Assembly (NCBI RefSeq): GCF_020073815.1
Contig: NZ_JAIQZJ010000001.1
Coordinates: 496,001 to 560,000 of the forward strand
Length of the DNA stretch: 64,000 bases
Direction: 5' to 3'
Source: Nocardioides mangrovi
GTDB lineage: Bacteria > Actinomycetota > Actinomycetes > Propionibacteriales > Nocardioidaceae
How positions within the stretch are numbered: position 1 is the first letter of the stretch; every line of letters begins with the position of its first letter. The notes beneath the pieces are model-generated. The model was given only the letters and a program-made list of their open reading frames with translations, did no database searches and was not told the DNA's origin. Of this stretch, positions 1-8,669 are shown piece after piece. A program made the translations under genes and the position numbers.

Positions 1-1
1 G

Positions 2-1573
2 CTGACGACCGACGAGGCGCTCGCGCTCGCGCCCGAGGGGTCCGCGCACGACGAGGTGGTCGACGCCCTCACCTCCCTCGGCCGACGCGACCTGCTGCGC
101 CGCGTGCGCGGCCCCGACGGGGACAGCTGGGCGTTCAAGCACGTGATGGTGCGCGACGCGGCGTACGACGCGCTGCCGAAGGCTGCACGCGCCGACCTCC
201 ACCTGCGCTTTGCCGCGCGGCTGGAGGGCTCCGGGGCCGTCGCCGGCTCTGAACGTACGGCCTTCGTCGCCCACCACCTCGAGCGGGCGGCCCGGCTGCG
301 ACGCGAGCTCAGTCCGCGCGACCCGGACACCGACGAGCTCACGCTCCGCGCCGCTCGATCGCTCGCGACCGCTGCCGAGGAGGCTCGCGACCGCGATGAC
401 GTCGGCGTCGCGCGCGCCCTCCTCGAGCAGGCGATCGACCTGCGGCCGCCGACCCCGGCCCGCCGTCGCCTCCAGGGCCGCCTGGCCTACCTGCTGACCC
501 AGACCGGCGAGGTCGCCGCGGCCGGCGACCTGCTGGGAGTGCTCGCTCGCGAGGTGACGACCGACCGGGACGCCACCGAGCTGGAGCGTGCGGTCGTGGA
601 GTGCCAGCGGCAGGCGACCGAGCTCGCTGCCGCGGGGGAACGCGACCCTGGTGACGCCCTCGCGGCAGCGGAGCGTGCAGCGGCACTCGCTCGGGACGCG
701 GGCGACCGGCAGCTGCTGAGCCAGGCGCTGAGCGCAGCCCTCACTGCGTGGGTGATGCGCGGCCGATGGGTGCGCGTCGGCGACGTCTGCGACGAGCTGG
801 TGCAGGTCGGGACGGTCTTCGACCGTCGTTACGCCGCGTGGTTCGCCGGCGGCGTCCTGCTCTACGGCCCGGCGGACATCGCCGAGATCGAGGGCTGGGT
901 GCGCGACACGTGGCCGGCCGACCCGACACCGCGGCATGTGCTCCGCGCACGCGGTCTGCGCGCCCTCATCGCAGCGGGCCAGGGACTCGACGGTGCGATC
1001 GACGAGATCACCAGCTGCCTGGACGCCTCCACGGACCTCGATGACGGGCGCACCGTCGAGGATCTGAACTTCCACGCGATGGCCTACGTCATCGGCGGCG
1101 CCGATCGGCTCGCCATCACCACCTTCGCTCGGGCGGCGGACGCCTGCCGCGTCCGCGGCGATCGGTCCCACCTCTCGACGATCGCCCTCTGGCAGGCCCT
1201 CCTGATGCTCCAGGAGCACGATCCACTCGACGCGATCCGTCCGCTGGTCGATGAGGCAGCCGCGACGACGTCGCCCTACGACACGTTGTCGGTGTCCTGG
1301 CTCTCCGCGGCATCGGCGCTGATCGAGGCCCGCGACGGCGGCGACCTGGACCGGTCCGCCCGGCTCGCGACCGAGGCGATCCGGGTCGGCCAGGAGAGCG
1401 ACCAGGTCTGGCACCGTGCGGACCTCGGCCGGTGGCTCAGCGAGATCTCGCTCCGACGCGGCGAGCTCGCGCAGCGACGCGCCATGCTCGAGGGCTCGCT
1501 CGCGATCTACCGCATGAAGGGCCTCTGGGTGCAGCACCGGCGAACAGCGGAGCTCCTGACCCAAGAAATCTGA
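2..1573 (+). CDS. C-terminal part of a large ATPase/TPR signalling protein (5' end outside window)
   Basis: The reading frame is open from base 2, so the true start lies upstream. The visible 523 residues begin with a winged-helix-like stretch (FKHVMVRDAAYDAL) of the kind that follows the AAA/NTPase module in actinobacterial adenylate-cyclase-type or LuxR-type ATPases. A long alpha-helical, Ala/Arg/Leu-rich region follows that looks like degenerate TPR repeats. There is no C-terminal LuxR helix-turn-helix before the stop, which favours the cyclase-ATPase-TPR family over a MalT/LAL regulator. The catalytic domains are not in the window, so the exact family is inferred. Confidence 0.6.
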   Translation: MTTDEALALAPEGSAHDEVVDALTSLGRRDLLRRVRGPDGDSWAFKHVMVRDAAYDALPKAARADLHLRFAARLEGSGAVAGSERTAFVAHHLERAARLRRELSPRDPDTDELTLRAARSLATAAEEARDRDDVGVARALLEQAIDLRPPTPARRRLQGRLAYLLTQTGEVAAAGDLLGVLAREVTTDRDATELERAVVECQRQATELAAAGERDPGDALAAAERAAALARDAGDRQLLSQALSAALTAWVMRGRWVRVGDVCDELVQVGTVFDRRYAAWFAGGVLLYGPADIAEIEGWVRDTWPADPTPRHVLRARGLRALIAAGQGLDGAIDEITSCLDASTDLDDGRTVEDLNFHAMAYVIGGADRLAITTFARAADACRVRGDRSHLSTIALWQALLMLQEHDPLDAIRPLVDEAAATTSPYDTLSVSWLSAASALIEARDGGDLDRSARLATEAIRVGQESDQVWHRADLGRWLSEISLRRGELAQRRAMLEGSLAIYRMKGLWVQHRRTAELLTQEI

Positions 1574-1597
1574 CCAATTCGACACCCGCACCCCCTG

Positions 1598-1631
1598 TTG
1601 AGCACGGATCCGGTCGGATTAGGCTCGACTC
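1598..1631 (+). promoter_or_regulatory. Probable leaderless promoter of gabT
   Basis: TTGAGC (1598-1603) and TAGGCT (1620-1625) are separated by 16 nt, and the gabT ATG follows the -10 box after 6 nt. No ribosome-binding site is present, as expected for a leaderless transcript. Confidence 0.5.
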
Positions 1632-2960
1632 ATGACCGATTCTGCTGTCACCCAGGAGCGCCGCCTCGTCACCGCGATCCCCGGGCCGGGCTCGCTCGAG
1701 CGCCTCGACCGCAAGAAGGCGTACGTCGCCGACGGGGTCGGCACCACCCTCCCCGTCTTCGTGACCCAGGCGGGCGGCGGGATCCTCGTCGACGTCGACG
1801 GCAACCACCTGATCGACCTCGGCTCCGGCATCGCCGTGACGACCGTCGGCAACGCCGCGCCGGCGGTCGTGCGCAACGTGCAGGAGCAGGTGCAGGCCTT
1901 CACGCACACCTGCTTCATGGTCACGCCGTACGACGGCTACGTCGACGTGTGCGCGGCGCTGGCCGAGCTGACGCCCGGCGACCACGCGAAGAAGAGCGCG
2001 CTCTTCAACTCCGGCGCCGAGGCCGTCGAGAACGCCGTCAAGATCGCCCGCGTGGCGACCGGCAAGGACGCGGTCGCGGTCTTCGACCACGCCTACCACG
2101 GCCGTACCAACCTCACGATGGCGATGACGGCCAAGAACATGCCCTACAAGAACGGCTTCGGGCCGTTCGCCGGCGAGGTCTACCGCGCCCCGATGTCCTA
2201 CCCGCTGCGCGACGGCCTCGACGGCCCGTCCGCCGCCGCCCGCGCGATCGACGTCATCGAGAAGCAGGTCGGGGCCGCCAACCTCGCCTGCATCGTGATC
2301 GAGCCGATCCAGGGCGAGGGCGGCTTCGTCGTCCCCGCGCCCGGCTTCCTGCCCGCGCTCGCCGCCTGGGCCGAGGACAACGACGTCGTCTTCATCGCCG
2401 ACGAGATCCAGTCCGGCTTCTGCCGCACCGGCGACTGGTTCGCCAGCGACCACGAGGGCGTCGTCCCCGACCTCGTCACCACCGCCAAGGGCATCGCCGG
2501 CGGCCTGCCGCTCGCCGCCGTCACCGGCCGCGCCGACCTCATGGACTCGGTCCACGTCGGTGGCCTCGGCGGCACGTACGGCGGCAACCCGATCGCCTGC
2601 GCCGCCGGGCTCGGCGCGATCGAGGAGATGAAGGAGCACGACCTCGCCGCCCGAGCCCGCCACATCGGCGAGCTCATGCACACCCGGCTGGACGCGCTCA
2701 AGATCGAGCACCCGGTGATCGCCGAGGTCCGCGGCCGCGGCGCGATGATGGCGATCGAGCTGTGCAAGCCCGGCACGACCGAGCCGGACGCCGCGCGGAC
2801 CGCCGCGGTCGCGGCCTACTGCCACCAGCAGGGCGTCGTCGTCCTCACCTGCGGGACCTGGGGCAACGTCTTCCGCTTCCTGCCGCCGCTCTCGATCGGC
2901 GACGACCTGCTGCGCGAGGCGTTCGACATCGTCTCCGAGGCCTTCACCGCCACCGCCTGA
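1632..2960 (+). CDS. gabT: 4-aminobutyrate aminotransferase
   Basis: A 442-residue class III PLP aminotransferase, full length for GabT. It transfers the amino group of GABA to 2-oxoglutarate, giving succinate semialdehyde and glutamate in the cytosol. Visible hallmarks are FNSGAEAVENAVKIAR (cofactor phosphate region), the aspartate of FIADEIQSGF that contacts the pyridine nitrogen, and the Schiff-base lysine in TTAKGIAGG (about K286). The ATG at 1632 follows a -10 box by 6 nt. GABA is the expected product of the amine-degrading genes 23-37 kb into the window, so GabT probably completes that route although it is not in their operons. Substrate specificity is inferred from overall resemblance. 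Confidence 0.88.
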   Translation: MTDSAVTQERRLVTAIPGPGSLERLDRKKAYVADGVGTTLPVFVTQAGGGILVDVDGNHLIDLGSGIAVTTVGNAAPAVVRNVQEQVQAFTHTCFMVTPYDGYVDVCAALAELTPGDHAKKSALFNSGAEAVENAVKIARVATGKDAVAVFDHAYHGRTNLTMAMTAKNMPYKNGFGPFAGEVYRAPMSYPLRDGLDGPSAAARAIDVIEKQVGAANLACIVIEPIQGEGGFVVPAPGFLPALAAWAEDNDVVFIADEIQSGFCRTGDWFASDHEGVVPDLVTTAKGIAGGLPLAAVTGRADLMDSVHVGGLGGTYGGNPIACAAGLGAIEEMKEHDLAARARHIGELMHTRLDALKIEHPVIAEVRGRGAMMAIELCKPGTTEPDAARTAAVAAYCHQQGVVVLTCGTWGNVFRFLPPLSIGDDLLREAFDIVSEAFTATA

Positions 2961-3088
2961 CACCTGTCGCGCCCTGGCCCGGGCGAGCGCCCGGGGCAGG
3001 CGTGGCGCGGCCCGTCGTCATCTGGTCGCCGTTTCAACAACAAGTCGTCCGGAAATCACTAGGCTTCGCCCGACACGGGAGGAAGACG

Positions 3089-4771
3089 GTGACGGCAGCG
3101 CTCGGGCTCGGTGACTGGCCGGACGGTTCCACCCATCCCGTCCTCGAGCTACTGGTCGACGCGATCGCGGAGATGGGCGGCTTCGCCCGGGTCACGCTGG
3201 CGATCGCGGAGGGGACCGCCCTGGTACCGGTGGCGTACGCCGGGCCGCCCGGATCGTCCCCCACTCCCCTGGGCCTGGCGCCCGAGGAGCTCGCGGTCCC
3301 CGCCGGGGGCCGGCTGCTGCTCGTCCCCGGCGATGGGGACCTCACCGGCGAGGCCTGGCAGTCCGGCGACCTGCTCATCGGCGTGCTGACCGAGGTCGAC
3401 CGGGTGATCGGCGTGATCCGCTGCGACGACCCGCACAGCGGGCGCCGACCGGACCCCGCGGTGCGGCGCGTGCTCGAGCGGTGCTTCCACCAGACCGAGC
3501 GCACGGTCGCCAACGCCCGCGAGCGCCTGGAGCTCCGCGAGCAGTTCGGGTACGCCGAGGCGGCGCGGCGCCTGGTCCGCTCCGCCCTCGCGCCCGCGCA
3601 CCCCTCCCTCGAGGCCGTGCTCGAGCACGCCCACCGGCCGCTGGTCGAGGGCTTCCACGCCACGGGGTCCTGGATCGAGGTGCTCGACCCCGCCGCCGTC
3701 GCCCGGGGCTACGCGCGGGCCCGCGACAGCGCGGTCGTCCCGCTGCCCGACGACGTGATCGACCTGTGCCACGAGGTCGGCCTGCGGCTCTGGCTCGAGC
3801 AGCAGTCCCTCGTGGTCGAGGTCGGCGCCGAACGGCCCGAGGACGACGCGGCCGTGGTCCGGATCCGCGACGAGGTCCGCGGGCTCGGGCTCGGCTCGGT
3901 GCTGGCGGTGCCGCTCGGCGCCGGCCCGGAGTACTTCGGCTTCCTGGCGCTGGGCCGCCGCACGACAGACCCGGCGTGGTCGGCGATCGAGCGCTCGTCG
4001 GCGGTGCAGATCGGCTACGACCTGGGCGCGGCCCTGCGGACCGCGAGCGCGCTGGAGGGTCAGCGCGCTCTGGTGCGCGAGCTCCAGCAGCTCGACGACT
4101 ACCGCAGCCAGCTCATCGCGACCCTCTCCCACGAGCTGCGCACACCACTGACCGTCATCGCCGGCAACCTCGAGATGCTCGGGAGCCTCGAGATCGGCGA
4201 GATCGGCGCCCGGCACCACCGGGCGATGACCCGGGGTGCGACCCGGATGCAGCGCGTCGTCGACGACCTGCTGCTGCTCGCGACCGTCAGCGACCCGCAG
4301 CACCCGGTCGAGGAGGCCGAGGTCGACCTGGCACACCTGGTCCGCGAGGTCGCGGCCCTGGTGGCCACCCCCGTGCACACCGGCGGCCTGGCCCTGGACG
4401 TCGACCTGCCGTCGGACCCGCTCGTGGTGACCGGCAGCCCCTCGGAGCTCGACCGCCTGGTCGGCAACCTGCTCAGCAACGCGGTGAAGTACACCGAGCC
4501 GGGCGGCACCGTCGCGGTGCGTGCCGTCCACGAGCACCGGCGCGTGGTCCTGACGGTGGCGGACACCGGCATCGGCATCGGGCCCGACGACCTCGAGGGT
4601 CTCTTCCGGGCCTTCTACCGGACCTCCAACCCCGACGCCCTCCGGCACCCGGGCACCGGCCTGGGACTGGCGATCGTCGCGACCATCGCCGAGCGGCACG
4701 GCGGCACCGTCGCGGTCGCGTCCGAGCTGGGCCGCGGGACGACCTTCACGGTGACCATCCCGGCCCGCTGA
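3089..4771 (+). CDS. Orphan cytosolic sensor histidine kinase with GAF-like domains
   Basis: A 560-residue protein. GTG at 3089 is chosen because GGGAGGA lies 5-6 nt upstream and homology-like sequence begins there. The first ~330 residues look like two GAF-type sensory domains and contain no transmembrane segment. The transmitter is complete: HisKA with SHELRTPLT (phospho-accepting His about 348), N box NLLSNAVKYT (about 460), G1 ADTGIGIG (about 492) and G2 GTGLGLAI (about 523). No response regulator is adjacent; the nearest are the tandem pair at 62.6 and 63.6 kb. The signal sensed cannot be read from sequence. Confidence 0.85.
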   Translation: MTAALGLGDWPDGSTHPVLELLVDAIAEMGGFARVTLAIAEGTALVPVAYAGPPGSSPTPLGLAPEELAVPAGGRLLLVPGDGDLTGEAWQSGDLLIGVLTEVDRVIGVIRCDDPHSGRRPDPAVRRVLERCFHQTERTVANARERLELREQFGYAEAARRLVRSALAPAHPSLEAVLEHAHRPLVEGFHATGSWIEVLDPAAVARGYARARDSAVVPLPDDVIDLCHEVGLRLWLEQQSLVVEVGAERPEDDAAVVRIRDEVRGLGLGSVLAVPLGAGPEYFGFLALGRRTTDPAWSAIERSSAVQIGYDLGAALRTASALEGQRALVRELQQLDDYRSQLIATLSHELRTPLTVIAGNLEMLGSLEIGEIGARHHRAMTRGATRMQRVVDDLLLLATVSDPQHPVEEAEVDLAHLVREVAALVATPVHTGGLALDVDLPSDPLVVTGSPSELDRLVGNLLSNAVKYTEPGGTVAVRAVHEHRRVVLTVADTGIGIGPDDLEGLFRAFYRTSNPDALRHPGTGLGLAIVATIAERHGGTVAVASELGRGTTFTVTIPAR

Positions 4772-4775
4772 GCCG

Positions 4776-5342
4776 CTAGCCGGCGGTCGCGGCCCGCAGG
4801 TCGGCGAACGCCTCGCGCAGCAGGGACCGCAGGTCCTGCGCCCGGGTGTCGGTGACCCAGGTGGCGAAGGCGGTCCGGAAGACCGCGACGCCGGTCTCGG
4901 CGATCAGGTCGGCCAGCCGCGGCTCCACCCCGCGCTCGCGCAGGCCGTCGGCGAGGGTGCTGACCCAGGCCGCCATCTTGCCGAGCTCGCGCTCGCGGAG
5001 CTCGGCGTGCGCCTCGATCACCGCCTGCCGCCGCGGCGCGTGGTCGCGGCGCTGCTCGTCGAGGAAGGAGGCCGCGCGCACGAGCGCCTCCGCGACCACG
5101 TCGTACGGCGCCGCTTCGGCGGGCGCCTCGCGTACGGCGGCCGCCAGCGCCTCCTCGAGGACCGTCCCGCCCCCGAAGAGCACCTCGCGCTTGTCGGCGA
5201 AGTGCCGGTAGAAGGTGCGCTCGGTCAGGCCGGCGCGGTCGGCGATCTGGGCGACGGTCGTCTGGTCGTAGCCGTGCTCGGCGAAGAGCTCGAGCGCCGC
5301 CTCCTCGAGGCGGCCGCGCGCGTTCGGCTCCCAACGTCCCAC
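4776..5342 (-). CDS. TetR-family transcriptional repressor
   Basis: A 188-residue protein starting with GTG at 5342. The N-terminal helix-turn-helix is clear (TTVAQIADRAGLTERTFYRHF, about residues 28-48), followed by a ligand-binding helical domain of ordinary length. It is divergent from the SDR gene at 5429, and the 86-nt gap carries a strong dyad operator (5358-5408). The usual arrangement would be repression of both genes until a small molecule binds. A -10-like TAGGAT (minus strand, 5349-5354) lies 6 nt from the start codon, so the mRNA may be leaderless. It ends 4 nt from the convergent kinase gene. Confidence 0.85.
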   Translation of the reverse strand: MGRWEPNARGRLEEAALELFAEHGYDQTTVAQIADRAGLTERTFYRHFADKREVLFGGGTVLEEALAAAVREAPAEAAPYDVVAEALVRAASFLDEQRRDHAPRRQAVIEAHAELRERELGKMAAWVSTLADGLRERGVEPRLADLIAETGVAVFRTAFATWVTDTRAQDLRSLLREAFADLRAATAG

Positions 5343-5357
5343 GGCTCGATCCTACGT

Positions 5358-5408
5358 GATGTCAGACCCTGTCATCGGCGTGCTACCGTCATGACAGATC
5401 CTGACATC
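5358..5408. promoter_or_regulatory. Double-dyad TetR operator between tetR and SDR gene
   Basis: Two 18-bp arms, 5358-5375 and 5391-5408, form an inverted repeat matching at 15 of 18 positions with a 15-bp spacer. Each arm holds two copies of the core TGTCA/TGACA, so four recognition cores occur in 51 bp. This suggests two TetR dimers. The left arm overlaps the -35/spacer region expected for the tetR promoter. Confidence 0.7.
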
Positions 5409-5428
5409 ACTACTCGCCGGAGGTTCCC

Positions 5429-6346
5429 TTGCGCGTCTTCGTCACCGGAGCCTCGGGCTTCGTCGGCTCCGCCGTCGTCCCCGAGCTCCTCTCCCACGAC
5501 CACCAGGTCGTCGGGCTCGCCCGCTCCGACGCGGCGGCCGCCACGATCACCGACCTCGGCGGGGAGGTGCTCCGCGGCGACGTCACCGACCTCGACGTCC
5601 TGCGCGCCGGAGCGACCGACGCCGACGCCGTCGTCCACCTCGCCTTCCGCCACGACCTGATGTTCGGCGGCGACGCCGCCGGCGCCGCCGCGTCCGACCG
5701 GGCCGCGATCGAGACCTTCGGCGAGGCGCTCGCCGGCACCGGCAAGGCCCTCACCATCGCGTCCGGCACGGCGATGCTCGCGCCGGGCCGGGTCGCGACC
5801 GAGGAGGACGTGCCGCTCGAGACCGGCCACGTCGCCGCCCGTGGCGCCAACTCCGTCCTGACGCTCGCGCTCGCCGACCGCGGCGTCCGCTCGTCCGTGG
5901 TCCGCCTGACGCCGACCGTCCACGACGCGGGCGACAACGGCTTCATCCCGACCGTCATCGGGATCGCCCGCCAGCAGGGCGTCTCGGCGTACATCGGTGA
6001 CGGCACGCAGCGCTGGCCGGCCGTCCACCGGCGCGACGCGGCCCGCCTCTTCCGGCTCGCCATCGAGCAGGCGTCCGCGGGCACGGTGCTCCACGCGGTC
6101 GGCGAGGAGGGCGTGCCGCTGCGGGAGGTCGCCGAGCTGATCGGCGAGCGGCTGGAGCTGCCCGTCACCTCGATCACCGCCGAGGAGGCGCCGGCGCACT
6201 TCACGTTCCTGGCCGGCTTCCTCGGCAGCGACGTGCCCGCCTCCAGCGCCCGCACCCAGGAGCTGCTCGACTGGCACCCGACCGGCGTCGGGCTGCTCGA
6301 GGACATGGCCGCGCACTACTTCGGACAGGCCGGCACTGGTTCTTGA
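5429..6346 (+). CDS. NAD(P)-dependent SDR-type oxidoreductase/epimerase-like protein
   Basis: A 305-residue atypical extended SDR. The Rossmann motif TGASGFVG is at residues 6-13. TTG at 5429 is supported by CCGGAGG 5-6 nt upstream and by the immediate start of the beta-alpha-beta fold. The classical catalytic Tyr-x-x-x-Lys is not evident: the equivalent stretch reads VAARGANSVLTLALA. It may act on substrates without that dyad or bind nucleotide without SDR chemistry. Its pairing with a divergent TetR gene suggests an inducible detoxification or redox role. The substrate is unknown. Confidence 0.75.
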   Translation: MRVFVTGASGFVGSAVVPELLSHDHQVVGLARSDAAAATITDLGGEVLRGDVTDLDVLRAGATDADAVVHLAFRHDLMFGGDAAGAAASDRAAIETFGEALAGTGKALTIASGTAMLAPGRVATEEDVPLETGHVAARGANSVLTLALADRGVRSSVVRLTPTVHDAGDNGFIPTVIGIARQQGVSAYIGDGTQRWPAVHRRDAARLFRLAIEQASAGTVLHAVGEEGVPLREVAELIGERLELPVTSITAEEAPAHFTFLAGFLGSDVPASSARTQELLDWHPTGVGLLEDMAAHYFGQAGTGS

Positions 6347-6371
6347 CGCGCGTCAACTAGAACGTGTTGCA
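6343..6371 (+). promoter_or_regulatory. Perfect 14-bp palindrome plus KstR-like operator
   Basis: TTGACGCGCGTCAA (6343-6356) is a perfect palindrome. It is followed at 6358-6371 by a sequence fitting the mycobacterial KstR consensus TnnAACnnGTTnnA at every fixed position (TAGAACGTGTTGCA). The site ends on the A of the annotated ATG at 6371, so a bound repressor would block start of the amidohydrolase gene. The KstR link is a consensus match only. Confidence 0.5.
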
Positions 6372-8188
6372 TGCCTCACATGACGTTCGACGCGATCATC
6401 AAGAACGGCCGCTGGTTCGACGGCACGGGTGCCGACTCCGCGGTCCGCAACCTGGGCATCAAGGACGGTCGGGTCGCGACCGTCAGCGCGGAGGCACTCG
6501 ACGAGACCGGCTGTCCCGAGGTCGTCGACGCCTCGGGCCAGTGGGTGATCCCGGGCCTGGTGGACATCCACACCCACTACGACATCGAGGTGCTCGACGG
6601 CCCCGGCCTGCCCGAGTCGGTCCGCCACGGCGTGACCACGCTGCTCCTCGGCTCGTGCTCGCTGTCGACCGTCCACGTGGGCGGCGTCGACGCGGGCGAC
6701 CTCTTCGGGCGGGTCGAGGCGATCCCGCGCCAGCACGTCATCCGCGCCGTCGACGAGCACCGGACCTGGCGCAGCGCGCACGAGTACGTCGCGGCGCTCG
6801 AGTCGCTCCCGCTCGGTCCCAACCTCGCGGCGTTCATCGGCCACTCCGACATGCGCACCGCGACCATGGGACTGGACCGGGCGACCCGCAAGGAGGTCCG
6901 GCCCTCACGCCGCGAGCAGGCGAAGATGGAGCACCTGCTCGACGAGGCGCTCGACGCCGGCTTCGTCGGCATGTCGGCCCAGCAGCTGCTCTTCGACAAG
7001 ATCGACGGCGACCTCTGCCGCTCGCGCACGCTGCCCTCGACGTACGCCAAGCGCAAGGAGATGCGCGGCCTGCGCTCGATCCTGCGCCGTCGGCGGCGCG
7101 CCCTGCAGGCCGGTCCGGACGCCACCCACCCGGTCTCGACGATCGGCGGCCAGGCGCTCGGCTCGATCGGCTGGTTCGGCCGGCCCGCGCTGCGCACGAG
7201 CCTGCTCTCCGCCGCGGACATCAAGGCGATCCCGTTCGTCATCCACCTGATGCGGCCGATCGCGCACGTCGTCAACAAGCTCGGCGCCGACTTCCGCTGG
7301 CAGCACCTGCCCGTGCCCTTCGAGGTGTACGCCGACGGCATCGACCTGGTGATCTTCGAGGAGTTCGGCTCCGGCGCGATGGCGCTCCACCTCCAGGAGA
7401 AGCTCGCCCGCGACGAGCTGATGCGCGACCCCGACTACCGCAAGGCGTTCCGCAAGGACTACGAGTCGAAGTACGGCCCGCGCGTGTGGCACCGCGACTT
7501 CTACGACGCCGAGATCGTCGAGTGCCCCGATGCGTCGGTGGTCGGCAAGTCCTTCGGGCAGGTCGGCGACGAGCTCGGCGGCAAGCACCCGGTCGACGCG
7601 TTCCTCGACCTGGTCCTCGAGCACGGCACCGCGATCCGCTGGCGCACCACCATCAGCGGCCACCGCCCGTCGGTGCTCAAGAAGCTCGCGCAGGACCCGG
7701 GCATCCAGATCGGCTTCTCCGACGCGGGCGCCCACCTGCGCAACATGTCCTTCTACAACTTCGGGCTGCGGCTGCTCCGGCACGTGCGCGACGCCGAGCG
7801 CTCCGGCCAGGCCTTCATGTCGGTCGAGCAGGCCGTGCACCGGCTCACCGGCGAGCTCGCCGACTGGTACCGCATCGACGCCGGCACCCTCCGCGAGGGC
7901 GACCGCGCGGACCTCGTGGTCATCGACCCCGCCCACCTCGACGCGACGCTGGAGGACTACCACGAGGCGCCGGTCGAGCAGTTCGGCGGACTCTCGCGGA
8001 TGGTCAACCGCAACGACGCCGCCGTACCCGCCGTCTTCATCAGCGGCCGGCGCGTCGTCACCGACGGCGAGCCCACTCCCCTGCTCGGCACCGAGCGGGT
8101 CGGTCAGTTCCTCAAGGCCGAGCAGGCCGGTGCGCCCGTGACCGCCGCGGCGGCATCGCCGGTGGCCGAGGTCGAGGCCGTCTCGTGA
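6371..8188 (+). CDS. Amidohydrolase, D-aminoacylase/amidohydrolase-3 type
   Basis: A 605-residue TIM-barrel metal hydrolase, cytosolic, longer than typical D-aminoacylases (~480-530). The first metal-binding motif is DIHTHYD (about residue 67), with TISGH and FSDAGAH near the C-terminal half providing further ligands. The C-terminal beta-sandwich is present (GDRADLVVIDP). An ATG at 6380 is an alternative start; neither has a good ribosome-binding site, and the KstR-like site reaches the first ATG. Its stop overlaps the next GTG by 4 nt, so the two are translationally coupled. The substrate is unknown; hydrolases of this type occur in actinobacterial steroid/lipid clusters, which would fit the operator. 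Confidence 0.75.
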   Translation: MPHMTFDAIIKNGRWFDGTGADSAVRNLGIKDGRVATVSAEALDETGCPEVVDASGQWVIPGLVDIHTHYDIEVLDGPGLPESVRHGVTTLLLGSCSLSTVHVGGVDAGDLFGRVEAIPRQHVIRAVDEHRTWRSAHEYVAALESLPLGPNLAAFIGHSDMRTATMGLDRATRKEVRPSRREQAKMEHLLDEALDAGFVGMSAQQLLFDKIDGDLCRSRTLPSTYAKRKEMRGLRSILRRRRRALQAGPDATHPVSTIGGQALGSIGWFGRPALRTSLLSAADIKAIPFVIHLMRPIAHVVNKLGADFRWQHLPVPFEVYADGIDLVIFEEFGSGAMALHLQEKLARDELMRDPDYRKAFRKDYESKYGPRVWHRDFYDAEIVECPDASVVGKSFGQVGDELGGKHPVDAFLDLVLEHGTAIRWRTTISGHRPSVLKKLAQDPGIQIGFSDAGAHLRNMSFYNFGLRLLRHVRDAERSGQAFMSVEQAVHRLTGELADWYRIDAGTLREGDRADLVVIDPAHLDATLEDYHEAPVEQFGGLSRMVNRNDAAVPAVFISGRRVVTDGEPTPLLGTERVGQFLKAEQAGAPVTAAAASPVAEVEAVS

Positions 8189-8652
8189 CGCGCACTCCCG
8201 AGGAGGCCGTCCGCGGCCTCTGGACCACCCTGTCCGCGCGCGACTACGACGGCATCGCCGACTGGGTGACCGACGACTGCCTCTACCTGGACATGCCGCT
8301 CGGTCCGTCGCTGTCCGCGCGCGGACCGGCCGACATCGTCAAGCGGCTCCAGGTCGGCTGGGGCGACCTCGCGGCGTACGAGAACCACGACGGGCTGCTC
8401 GTCGCCGACGACGCCGGCAACGTGATGTACGAGCACTCCGAGACCTGGACCTTCCGCTCCGGCGAGGTCTTCACCCTCGCCTTCGCGACGGTCCACCGGG
8501 TCCGCGACGGCAAGGTCTGCCTCTGGAAGGACTACTGGGACTACGGCGCGATCATGAACAACGCGCCCGCCTCCTGGGTCGAGGCGCTCGCCACCGCCGA
8601 CACGTCCTGGGTGTACGACGCGACCGAGGATCTCGCTGCGCTGTCGGGCTAG
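8185..8652 (+). CDS. SnoaL-like / NTF2-fold protein, limonene-epoxide-hydrolase-like
   Basis: A 155-residue single-domain NTF2-fold protein. GTG at 8185 overlaps the upstream stop (GTGA). The closing strand RDGKVCLWKDYWDYG resembles the limonene-1,2-epoxide hydrolase signature in which an Asp of the DY(F/W)D segment is catalytic, but the full Asp-Arg-Asp triad cannot be confirmed by eye. It could be an epoxide hydrolase, a ketosteroid-isomerase-like enzyme or a non-catalytic binding protein. Coupling to the amidohydrolase implies a shared pathway. Confidence 0.7.
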   Translation: MTRTPEEAVRGLWTTLSARDYDGIADWVTDDCLYLDMPLGPSLSARGPADIVKRLQVGWGDLAAYENHDGLLVADDAGNVMYEHSETWTFRSGEVFTLAFATVHRVRDGKVCLWKDYWDYGAIMNNAPASWVEALATADTSWVYDATEDLAALSG

Positions 8653-8669
8653 CCGCCGGCCCGGGTGTA

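Noticed and set aside
1598..3088. Upstream extension of the histidine kinase frame to base 1598
   Set aside because: That part runs through gabT in another frame and is Arg/Pro-rich noise; a good ribosome-binding site marks the real start at 3089.
6905..7963. Long minus-strand open frame inside the amidohydrolase
   Set aside because: Val/Leu/Asp/Arg-rich sequence typical of third-position GC antisense frames; no motif or start signal.
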